The position numbers and the translations under genes were made by a program. Below the pieces are notes generated by a model. It had not been told where the DNA came from, made no database searches, and saw nothing but the letters and a program-made list of their open reading frames with translations. Shown piece after piece: positions 41,908 through 48,807 of a DNA stretch of 64,000 nucleotides; position 1 is the first letter of the stretch, and every line of letters begins with the position of its first letter. Origin of the DNA: Adlercreutzia wanghongyangiae (GTDB lineage Bacteria; Actinomycetota; Coriobacteriia; Coriobacteriales; Eggerthellaceae); the NCBI RefSeq assembly GCF_035989245.1, contig NZ_JAYMFF010000002.1:496001-560000 (forward strand). Reading direction: 5' to 3'.

Positions 41908-42759
41908 ATGGAAACGGCCTTGAACGAGATAACGCTGGTGCTGTTCACTACCATCGCGCCCGCCGGCCTGGTGGGCTACGCGGTCATGGCCCTGTACACG
42001 GTTGCCGTGCGTGATCGCGCGCGGGCCGAGGCGGCCAGCCGCTACCTGGTCGTTCCTCTGGTACTGGTTATCACCGGGCTTATCGCCTCGGCCACCCATT
42101 TGGGCACGCCCGCGAACGCGTTGTACGTGCTGTCGGGGGCGGGACGCTCGCCTCTGGCCAACGAGGTGGTGGCCGTGGTGGCGTTTTTGGTGGCGGGCGG
42201 CGCCTGGTGGATGGTGTCGTTTCGCGACGACGTGTCCGAGCGCCTGCGCCGGGTAGCGGTGACGGTGGTACTGATCGCTGCAGCCGTGGCGCTCTACTTC
42301 ATTTCCGTGGCGTACAGCATTCCCTGGGTGCCCACTTGGGCGCTGCCCACAGTGCCCGTTACGCTGTGGCTGGGAGCCCTGGCCAGCGGTGTGCCTGTGG
42401 GACTGTTCGGCCTGGCTGCGGCCGGTCAGGCGCCGGGCGCCCGCTTCGCGGCCCTCGCGCTTCTGGCGGGTGCGGCGGCCACGGTGGGGAACGCCGTGGT
42501 ACTGGGCATTCAATGGGCCGATCTGGCCTCTATCGAGACGACGCTGGTGGCTGCCCCCGATCTGGTGCCGTGGACCCCGGCGGTTATCGCAGCCTTCGCG
42601 GTGCTGGCCACCGCAGCTTTGGGAGCCTGCGCCTGGGCCGAGCAGCATCGCGGTCCGCATCGCACCTTCGTGGAGGGGTCGTGCGTGCTGGCCGTGCTCG
42701 TCGCGTGTTTTCTCGTGCGCTTCACGTTCTACGCCATGCGCATGACCGCCGGCGTGTAG
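41908..42759 (+). CDS. Second DmsC-like membrane anchor
   Basis: A 283-residue paralogue of the preceding DmsC. Equivalent blocks align: LNEITLVLFTTIAPAGLVGY with the first anchor's start, and SATHLGTPANALYVLSGAGR with its HLANPLAAFEVFAGVGR; SIPWVPTWALPTVP matches LIPTVPTWNNP. It has about eight membrane helices. AAAGG supports ATG 41908. The extra copy may let the reductase use a different quinol or serve another catalytic subunit. Confidence 0.86.
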   Translation: METALNEITLVLFTTIAPAGLVGYAVMALYTVAVRDRARAEAASRYLVVPLVLVITGLIASATHLGTPANALYVLSGAGRSPLANEVVAVVAFLVAGGAWWMVSFRDDVSERLRRVAVTVVLIAAAVALYFISVAYSIPWVPTWALPTVPVTLWLGALASGVPVGLFGLAAAGQAPGARFAALALLAGAAATVGNAVVLGIQWADLASIETTLVAAPDLVPWTPAVIAAFAVLATAALGACAWAEQHRGPHRTFVEGSCVLAVLVACFLVRFTFYAMRMTAGV

Positions 42760-42795
42760 GGGCAGCATCTCTCGGGCGAGGCCTCGGCGGCCCCT
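42758..42795 (+). terminator. Possible terminator of the dms operon
   Basis: AGGGGC overlapping the stop codon pairs with GCCCCT, with an inner GAGG/CCTC stem. No T-tract; weak call. Confidence 0.3.
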
Positions 42796-42868
42796 GTCAT
42801 GTCAAACGCTCGGCTGCTGCGAAGGGCCGTTCAACATGCCTCCGAGTTCAGACAGTGGCCGGACTTCG

Positions 42869-43753
42869 TTACCCCAGTAGCGAGCGATTTTCGTCTTGGG
42901 GCGGGATCATTCCCTTAGCACGGAACAGTTCGGCGGCGGCCATGGCGCGGTTGCGGTAGGGGAAGGGCTCGTTGCGCAAGAGGCAGGCGACGAAGGTATC
43001 AATGTAGGTGGGGTCAGGTGCCACGCCCAAAGGCACGTTGCGGTAGCAGGCGCGCACGAGAGCATTGCGGAAGTTCAGTGAGTACTGCTCGAATGCCTCG
43101 TTGGTGATGTTGCCGAATCCGTGGCTGCGCAGCAGCTTCTGCAGGAATACGGCAACGGTGCGCGTGTTGCCCTCGGCGAAGGGGTGAACCTGCCAGAGCT
43201 TGGTGATGAGTGCGGACACGCTGCTGACGTAGGGCGCGATATCATCGGCGCGGTAAGGCGCGGGCTCAAAAGCGGAGAGCGCCGCCGCAAGCTCCTCCTC
43301 CAGCGTCTCGTAGTCGCCGTATTCTACCGATTCGCGCGCAAGCACGAACTCGCGCTTCGAGAAGTTGTAGTCGCGGAAGTGCTTTTCATAGTAGGAGTCT
43401 TCCATAAGGCCTCGGAACAGGCGCTCGTGGATGGTCTGCAAGCTCGCCACAGAGAGCGTGAAGCCGCTGGAATCCAGCAGATCGCAGATGCGGCTGCTCA
43501 CGCGGTCGGCCTCCTCGGAATGGCGATCGACGGCTCGTCCTACGCGCTGGTCGTAGTAGTCGTCTACGATGTCGCGCAGTTGTACGGCGCTGATCTCGCC
43601 TTCCACATAACGCTGGGCCGGCTCATCGAAAGCGGCGCTGGTGGTGAGCCCGTCGACGGCCTGCAGCCCGCGAGCGATACGCACGCGCCGGTCGCGCGTG
43701 TCGTAGCTGTACGGCTCCCCGTAGCGTTCGTATCCGTAGGCGTCTTCCAAAGG
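42869..43753 (-). CDS. Fic-domain protein
   Basis: A 294-residue Fic protein; these usually transfer AMP or another nucleotide moiety to a target hydroxyl. The active-site loop reads HPFAEGNTRTVAVF near residue 190 of this frame. It fits the HPFx(D/E)GN start, but the residues after it (GNTRTVA) lack the second Arg of HxFx(D/E)GNGRxxR, a known variant class whose activity may differ. The best start is the TTG at 43753, with GGGAGG 7 bases upstream; the ATG at 43789 has no ribosome-binding site. No clear inhibitory SxxxE(G/N) helix or separate antitoxin was found. Monocistronic. Confidence 0.8.
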   Translation of the reverse strand, partial: PLEDAYGYERYGEPYSYDTRDRRVRIARGLQAVDGLTTSAAFDEPAQRYVEGEISAVQLRDIVDDYYDQRVGRAVDRHSEEADRVSSRICDLLDSSGFTLSVASLQTIHERLFRGLMEDSYYEKHFRDYNFSKREFVLARESVEYGDYETLEEELAAALSAFEPAPYRADDIAPYVSSVSALITKLWQVHPFAEGNTRTVAVFLQKLLRSHGFGNITNEAFEQYSLNFRNALVRACYRNVPLGVAPDPTYIDTFVACLLRNEPFPYRNRAMAAAELFRAKGMIPPQDENRSLLG

Positions 43754-43885
43754 TTTCCTCCCATCGCAGATCGGCCGCCATTCTAGCATGGAGGTATGAA
43801 GTGAAGATGGGTGCGCAGAGAAGCGCGCGCCGTCACGCTGCTGGTTGAGAGGTGCAAAACAAGGTCGCGGTGCCGCTAGCCAACT

Positions 43886-43917
43886 CGGTATAGCAGATGA
43901 TATACTTTGCTATACCG
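43886..43917. promoter_or_regulatory. Toxin-antitoxin operator CGGTATAGCA-N12-TGCTATACCG
   Basis: A perfect 10-bp inverted repeat with TATACT (43901-43906, a probable -10 box) in its spacer, 24 bases before the antitoxin ATG. Binding here would block the promoter, fitting autoregulation by the antitoxin. Confidence 0.75.
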
Positions 43918-43940
43918 TATTGCTAAGGGAGGGGGCAGCT

Positions 43941-44297
43941 ATGGCTTTGTCTCAGATGAACATCCGCATCGATAACCAGGTACGTATCGAGGGGAATCTT
44001 GCGCTAGAAAGTGTCGGGCTTACCCCTGCCCGCGCCGTGCGTGGTCTGTGGGATTTTGCTGCGCGCAATCGGAACAATCCGGTGCGCATTCAGCGCGCCC
44101 TGCGCTTTTTAGGGCAGCAGGCGGCAGAGGACGACGAGATAAGCGCGCGTGCCCGGGCTATCGAGGATGGCTGGCGTCTTGCCGATGAGGGTCTGGCGAG
44201 TCTGGGACTCTCGCCCGAACGCGCCAAGCCCCTTCCGCTCAATGAGCTCAAGGAGCAGGCGTACCGAGAGCGCTGGGAAGCGAAGGGCCTGCTATGA
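43941..44297 (+). CDS. RelB/DinJ-like antitoxin
   Basis: A 118-residue protein. The N-terminal ribbon-helix-helix (MALSQMNIRIDNQVRIEGNL, GLTPARAVRGLWDFAARN) resembles RelB/DinJ antitoxins; the acidic/basic helical C-terminus would wrap the toxin. GGGAGGGGG precedes the ATG. The stop overlaps the PIN gene start by 4 bases. RelB-like antitoxins usually pair with RelE-type toxins, so pairing with a PIN nuclease is a less common combination. Confidence 0.8.
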   Translation: MALSQMNIRIDNQVRIEGNLALESVGLTPARAVRGLWDFAARNRNNPVRIQRALRFLGQQAAEDDEISARARAIEDGWRLADEGLASLGLSPERAKPLPLNELKEQAYRERWEAKGLL

Positions 44298-44782
44298 CCA
44301 AAGAGCATCCAACGCTGCTTCTCGACACAAATATCTGGATAGACAACTATTTCGCCCATCGTGAGGGAAGTGAGGCGGCGCGTGAGCTCATTGCCTACGC
44401 GAACGAGCAGAATTACACCTTGGCCTACGCCGCAACTTCTACTAAGGATCTTTTCTTTCTCGCCGGCAGCGAGCTGAAGCGATTGGTTCGCGAGGAGAAG
44501 GGAGAGCTCTCGGAAGAAGACGCGCGGTCCTGCTCCGATCTGACCTGGGCTTTCCTCAAGAACATGACCTCCATCGCCGTTGCCATTCCAGTGGGCGAGC
44601 CTCAGATATGGCTCGCCACCCACTATCGCGCCCTCCATGGCGATTTCGAAGACGACCTCATTTTGGCGGCTGCGGAAGAGTCGAAGGCCGATTACCTGGT
44701 CACTAACGATCGTGCGCTTTTCGGTAAGGCTGCCATCCCCGTCTTCACCAGCGCCGATATGCTCGCCTACCTGAAACGGTAG
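44294..44782 (+). CDS. PIN-domain ribonuclease toxin
   Basis: A 162-residue PIN nuclease of the VapC type. Acidic residues expected for metal binding are seen in LLLDTNIWID (N-terminal Asp), DFEDDLILAAAEES (central acidic pair) and DYLVTNDRALF (C-terminal Asp). Co-translated with the antitoxin. The RNA target is unknown. Confidence 0.87.
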   Translation: MTKEHPTLLLDTNIWIDNYFAHREGSEAARELIAYANEQNYTLAYAATSTKDLFFLAGSELKRLVREEKGELSEEDARSCSDLTWAFLKNMTSIAVAIPVGEPQIWLATHYRALHGDFEDDLILAAAEESKADYLVTNDRALFGKAAIPVFTSADMLAYLKR

Positions 44783-44857
44783 CAATCGGCGGCAGCGGAT
44801 CCGTCGCGAATGCGCTTGCTGCGAGTGCGGGTGTTGCCCGGCGGGCCGTCGCCTCCG

Positions 44858-45379
44858 CTATGCCTCCAGCAGCACCTTGCCGTTCAGGGTTTCGATGGTG
44901 GTGTGCAGCACGCGGCCGTTCTCCACCTGCATTTTCGCGATGGTGCGGCCGAAGTCGCTGCGCGGGCGGCACACGGCGCCGGGGCACATATATATGCTGG
45001 CGGGACGCGCCTCGGGCCCCACGACCAGCTCGGGCACGTGGGTGTGCCCGTGGATGATCACATCGGGAATGGGGTCGCCCGGCCCCAGGCCCTTCGAGGC
45101 TCCGCCGCGGTTCACGCGCACGTCGCCGGGCTTGTGGCCCACCAGGAACTTCACGCCGTCAATCACCGGGCGCGCGAAATGGTCCACGGCGCTGCCGTAT
45201 TCCGCGAAGTCGTTGTTGCCCAGCACGGCCGTCACGGGCGCCAGGGTTTCCAGCTCGCGCAAAATGGCCGGGCCGCCGATGTCGCCGGCGTGGATGATGT
45301 GGTCGCAGTCGGCCAGCGCCGCATAGGCCTGCGGGCTTAAGCTGCCGTGGGTGTCGGAAATGATGCCGATCAGCGTCAT
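44858..45379 (-). CDS. YfcE/MJ0936-type metallophosphoesterase
   Basis: A 173-residue calcineurin-like phosphodiesterase. All metal motifs are present: GIISDTHGS, HAGDIGG, LGNND, GHKPGD and HGHTHVPE. The ATG at 45379 has AAGGAG; the much longer frame to 45895 is spurious. The substrate is unknown, and members usually show general phosphodiesterase activity. It is divergent from the small gene at 45530. Confidence 0.9.
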   Translation of the reverse strand: MTLIGIISDTHGSLSPQAYAALADCDHIIHAGDIGGPAILRELETLAPVTAVLGNNDFAEYGSAVDHFARPVIDGVKFLVGHKPGDVRVNRGGASKGLGPGDPIPDVIIHGHTHVPELVVGPEARPASIYMCPGAVCRPRSDFGRTIAKMQVENGRVLHTTIETLNGKVLLEA

Positions 45380-45472
45380 GGGTTCTCCTTGCACGCGCCG
45401 CATTTCCCGACGGCGCAACGTAGCGAATTGGTGGCGCGCCGCTATGGAGCGCGGGGCCGCCGCGATGTCTGC

Positions 45473-45478
45473 TATGAT
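45473..45478 (+). promoter_or_regulatory. Possible -10 box (TATGAT) for the small gene at 45530
   Basis: GCTATGAT lies 52 bases before the start codon. The same GCTATGAT string precedes the Mrp gene at 45919. No good -35 is seen. Confidence 0.35.
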
Positions 45479-45529
45479 AACGCCAACGGCCGAAGGCGGC
45501 CACCGGTCTGCACGAGAACAGGAGCATTC

Positions 45530-45847
45530 ATGGGAAAGAAGGACGTTGAGGCTCTGGACATCACCTTCGACGAGCTGCCCACCTACCTGCACACGAACCA
45601 CTCCCTGTATATGGAAGTGGCCGATGGCTTGTACTACCTCACCGATGTGAACGATCAGTACTGGCGCGCCCAGGACACCAACCAGTTCAACGAGAAGGGC
45701 CACTACGTTGACTGCAGCCCGCTTGTGCCCACCATCGCCGAGTTCCTCGACCTGCCCTTCCACGACGGCAAGTCGGTGCGCGACCTGGCGGCCGAGGCCA
45801 CGTTCTACGCATCGGGCGACGGCAAGGACATGCCTGAGGATTTCTAG
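45530..45847 (+). CDS. Small conserved-looking hypothetical protein
   Basis: A 105-residue acidic, soluble protein (MGKKDVEALDITFDELPTYL ... HSLYMEVADGLYYLTDVNDQ ... KSVRDLAAEATFYASG). AGGAG precedes the ATG at 45530. Clear start site and high-GC codon use argue that it is real. No family recognised. It stands between the phosphoesterase and Mrp genes with its own terminator. Confidence 0.72.
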   Translation: MGKKDVEALDITFDELPTYLHTNHSLYMEVADGLYYLTDVNDQYWRAQDTNQFNEKGHYVDCSPLVPTIAEFLDLPFHDGKSVRDLAAEATFYASGDGKDMPEDF

Positions 45848-45892
45848 AGCTTCGCCGCTCGGCTTATTTTCCCAGGAAATTACGCCCCTCTG

Positions 45893-45917
45893 CAAAGGCC
45901 GCCTTGCGCGGCCTTTG
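45893..45917 (+). terminator. Hairpin after the small hypothetical gene
   Basis: CAAAGGCCGC pairs with GCGGCCTTTG (10 bp, 5-base loop). Followed by TGCTATGATG, which may be the Mrp promoter. Confidence 0.6.
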
Positions 45918-45988
45918 TGCTATGATGCCCCACGAACTATCTTGGCCGCGGATAATGCGGCCGTCTGAGAAGAGAGAAAGAAGGAACC

Positions 45989-46843
45989 ATGGCAGAAGAA
46001 TGCACCCACGAGTGCTCCAGCTGCGGCGTTTCGGGCTGCGGTGACCGCACCGCCGAGGCCGGCCCCTCCACCCTGGCGCCTAACAAGCGCTCCAACGTGA
46101 AGCACGTCATCGGCGTGGTGTCCGGCAAGGGCGGGGTGGGCAAGTCGCTGGTCACCAGCTTGCTCGCTGCGGAAATGAACAAGCGCGGCCATAAGGTGGC
46201 CATTCTGGACGCCGACATCACCGGCCCGTCCATCCCGAAGTCCTTCGGCGTGGATGCGCGCCTGACGGCCGACGCCGACGGCATCAATCCGGCCAAGTCG
46301 GCCAGCGGCATCGAGGTGATGTCCGTGAATCTCATGCTGCCCGAGGGCGACATGCCCGTGGCCTGGCGCGGCCCGGTGGTCACCGGCGCCATCAAGCAGT
46401 TCTGGCAGGAAGTGAACTGGGGCGACGTGGACTACATGTTCGTGGACATGCCCCCGGGAACGTCCGACGTGTTCCTGACCGTCTTCCAGTCGCTGCCCGT
46501 GGACGGCATTGTGACCGTGTCGGCCCCGCAGGAGCTGGTAGCCATGATCGTGGGCAAGGCCGTGAACTTGGCGAAGTCGCTGGAGGTGCCGGTGGTGGGC
46601 CTGGTGGAGAACATGGCCTACTTCAAGTGCGACGACTGCGGCAAGGAGCACCATATTTTCGGCGAGCCCCAGGGCGCGGCTGTGGCCGAGAAGTACGGCA
46701 TCCCCGCCGTGGCCACCCTGCCGATGGATCCTTCCTTCGCCCGTCTGGTGGACGAGGGTCGCGTTGAGGCCTACAACGTGGAGGGCGCCCTGGATGACAT
46801 CATCGCCCAGGTGGAGAAGGTGTCCGCCGAGGCCGCTGAGTAG
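45989..46843 (+). CDS. Mrp/ApbC/NBP35-type Fe-S cluster carrier ATPase
   Basis: A 284-residue P-loop protein that binds and transfers Fe-S clusters. It opens with a cysteine-rich head (CTHECSSCGVSGCG), as in NBP35-type proteins. It has the deviant Walker A VSGKGGVGKS (about 44-53), LDADITGPSIPK, FVDMPPGTSDV and a C-terminal CDDCG pair that could bridge a cluster between dimers. With the large number of Fe-S enzymes nearby (DmsA/B, IspG), a maturation role fits. RBS GAAAGAAGGAACC. Confidence 0.92.
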   Translation: MAEECTHECSSCGVSGCGDRTAEAGPSTLAPNKRSNVKHVIGVVSGKGGVGKSLVTSLLAAEMNKRGHKVAILDADITGPSIPKSFGVDARLTADADGINPAKSASGIEVMSVNLMLPEGDMPVAWRGPVVTGAIKQFWQEVNWGDVDYMFVDMPPGTSDVFLTVFQSLPVDGIVTVSAPQELVAMIVGKAVNLAKSLEVPVVGLVENMAYFKCDDCGKEHHIFGEPQGAAVAEKYGIPAVATLPMDPSFARLVDEGRVEAYNVEGALDDIIAQVEKVSAEAAE

Positions 46844-46902
46844 GCGAACGAGCTCATGGCGAGGCAGTTTCGGCGGCGCGGGAAATTTTTTCAAAAAAGT
46901 TC

Positions 46903-46930
46903 TTGCGCGCGCGGGCCGTTGTGTTAATAT
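46903..46930 (+). promoter_or_regulatory. Promoter of tRNA-Ala
   Basis: TTGCGC (46903-46908) and TAATAT (46925-46930) with a 16-bp spacer; tRNA begins 17 bases after the -10. Confidence 0.65.
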
Positions 46931-46947
46931 AGTCCTCGCACTTTTTC

Positions 46948-47023
46948 GGGGCCTTAGCTCAGCTGGGAGAGCGCATGGCTGGCAGCCATGAGGTCAGGGG
47001 TTCGATCCCCCTAGGCTCCACCA
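46948..47023 (+). tRNA. tRNA-Ala (anticodon GGC)
   Basis: A complete 76-base cloverleaf with encoded CCA. Acceptor GGGGCCT/AGGCTCC has the G3:U70 pair that identifies alanine tRNAs. The D arm is GCTCAGCTGGGAGAGC. The anticodon stem is CATGG/CCATG with loop CTGGCAG, giving GGC, which reads GCC/GCU. The T arm is AGGGG TTCGATC CCCCT. It reads Ala codons that dominate this high-GC genome. Confidence 0.97.
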
Positions 47024-47032
47024 TTAATTTCA

Positions 47033-47066
47033 GAAGCCGGGTCGCCTGACCCGGCTTCTTTCGTTT
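47033..47066 (+). terminator. Terminator after tRNA-Ala
   Basis: A perfect 11-bp stem, GAAGCCGGGTC/GACCCGGCTTC, with a 4-base loop, then TTTCGTTT. Confidence 0.92.
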
Positions 47067-47159
47067 GTAGAACCTGCGTGCGCGATAATATAAGACGCGG
47101 GCCGTGTCCGAGAGCGGCCGGGGTCTGTTGGGATGGGTCGTAAGGGAGGAGTGCCGACG

Positions 47160-48611
47160 ATGGCTTCAGGCGATCTGAAGGGGTTCGTCGAAATCGCATC
47201 CGACGAGGTGCGGCATCATCCTGCGCGCGTGCTGGGCATGGGTTTGTTCTGGGCGTGGCTTCAGATCGTCTTTGCCTCGCCAGCTTTGGCGCCGGTTGCG
47301 GCGTGGCCTTTGCCGCTGGCTCCCCAACAGCAAGTGTGGACGTTATCGCTCGGTGCGACGCTAGCAACATTCGCCCTGGTGCTGGCGTTGCGCAAGCATC
47401 TCCCGGCCTCGCTGAGCGCAGGCGCGGTGATGCTCGGCCACGGCTTGATGGCCGCAGGCGCGATGGCCCTGGCGTGGTCGGCGATATTCCCGTCGCTCCC
47501 CCTGGTGCTTTTGGGCGTTGCGGGCACGGGGCTGGGCAGCGGCTTTGCCTTCCTGGCATGGGGAGACCACCTGGCCCGGCTCGCCCCGCGTCGGGTGCTT
47601 TTCGACATGACGGCCTATTCGTTTCTGACGGCAGCGTTCTTCGGCGTGGTGATGCTGCTGCCTTGGTGGGGCGTGCAGATGGCTGTGGTGGCCATGCCCG
47701 TTGTGGCGGGAGCACTGTTGGTGCGGGCCAATCGACATCTTGCGCCGTGCACTGCCGATGTCGCGCCGGTGCCTGGCGCGCCCAGCGGCCTGAGCCTCGT
47801 GGGGCTGGCGGTGCTCGTGGGCCTGGTCTACGGCATTATGCGCGGAGTGAGCCTTTCGTTCGCGGAGGGGTCCTTCGGCCAGGTGACGACGGCCACGGTG
47901 ATGGGCATTGCCGGTGCCGGGTTGCTACTCGCGGCAACCACGGTGTTCTTTCGCAAAGGCAGCGAACTGTACTTGGTATGTCAGATATCCTTCCCTTTGC
48001 TGGCTGCGGGCTTTCTGCTGCTGCCCCAGTTCATCGGCGGTTTGCCGTTGCCTGTTATCGTGTTCACGGTGGGCCATAGCTACTTCTATTCGCTACTGTG
48101 GGTGTTTTGTGCCGACCGTGCTCAGAATTCCCGTCGAGCACCCCTGGTTGTTTTCGCTGTGGGGCTGCTCTCGTTTCTCGGCGGCTCGCTGGGCGGATCA
48201 CTGGCGAGCGACGCTATGGCGTTGGTAGCCTCGGAGGCATCCCAGACGATCACCATTGTGTCGCTGGTTGTGGTGTACCTGTTCGTGGTGGTATTCGCCT
48301 ACCTGTTCGGGAAGAACCGCCGGGCAGGTCTGGCGAGCACCGACGAGCAGCGCGCCTTGGACTTCAAGCGCTGCAGCGAGCTGGTGGCGGCCGAGGGAGG
48401 CCTGTCGCCTCGTGAGGTGGAGATATTCCATCTGCTTGCGCTCGGGAAGGACCGCGCCGACATTCGCGAGATATGCCACATTTCCACCGATACCGTGAAA
48501 TCGCACACGCGTCGTATTTACGCGAAGCTCGACATCCATTCCAAAAAAGAGGCGCAATCGTTGGTGGAACAGCGAATGGAGCAAGAGCGCAAAGGCATGA
48601 TTGCCCGTTAG
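47160..48611 (+). CDS. LuxR-family regulator with multi-pass membrane domain (module 3)
   Basis: A 483-residue protein. About twelve hydrophobic helices (to about residue 395) and a C-terminal LuxR domain (LSPREVEIFHLLALGKDRAD, STDTVKSHTRRIYAKLDIHS). GGGAGG supports ATG 47160. Unlike the other two copies it is upstream of and co-oriented with its presumed target, the flavoprotein at 48808. The ligand is unknown; the large membrane part could sense a small molecule. Confidence 0.9.
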   Translation: MASGDLKGFVEIASDEVRHHPARVLGMGLFWAWLQIVFASPALAPVAAWPLPLAPQQQVWTLSLGATLATFALVLALRKHLPASLSAGAVMLGHGLMAAGAMALAWSAIFPSLPLVLLGVAGTGLGSGFAFLAWGDHLARLAPRRVLFDMTAYSFLTAAFFGVVMLLPWWGVQMAVVAMPVVAGALLVRANRHLAPCTADVAPVPGAPSGLSLVGLAVLVGLVYGIMRGVSLSFAEGSFGQVTTATVMGIAGAGLLLAATTVFFRKGSELYLVCQISFPLLAAGFLLLPQFIGGLPLPVIVFTVGHSYFYSLLWVFCADRAQNSRRAPLVVFAVGLLSFLGGSLGGSLASDAMALVASEASQTITIVSLVVVYLFVVVFAYLFGKNRRAGLASTDEQRALDFKRCSELVAAEGGLSPREVEIFHLLALGKDRADIREICHISTDTVKSHTRRIYAKLDIHSKKEAQSLVEQRMEQERKGMIAR

Positions 48612-48681
48612 TCTTCTTCGGTGCTGAATTCGCCGGTTCTTGTTTTTCCTGGTCATTCCCTTGGACACCTGTAGCCCGCGA

Positions 48682-48713
48682 GGGGTGAAGGGCGGTTCGG
48701 CGTATTTCACCCC
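48682..48713. promoter_or_regulatory. Inverted repeat GGGGTGAA-N16-TTCACCCC before flavoprotein 2
   Basis: An 8-bp perfect inverted repeat in the 196-bp gap, 95 bp before the flavoprotein ATG. It may be a regulator site or a leader hairpin. It contains the GGTGA half-site seen in the other two modules, but in the opposite relative orientation. Confidence 0.4.
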
Positions 48714-48807
48714 CGCTGGGCGCTTACGGGCGCGGCGGCCGACCCCTATGCTGCGATGTGCGGGGGCTTCCTCCCCGCTACTGTCACACGATCAGGAGGA
48801 GGGCAAC

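Noticed and set aside
46948..47066. tRNA-Ala as an integration site for a mobile island
   Set aside because: No duplicated tRNA 3' end and no integrase gene are found in the following 17 kb.
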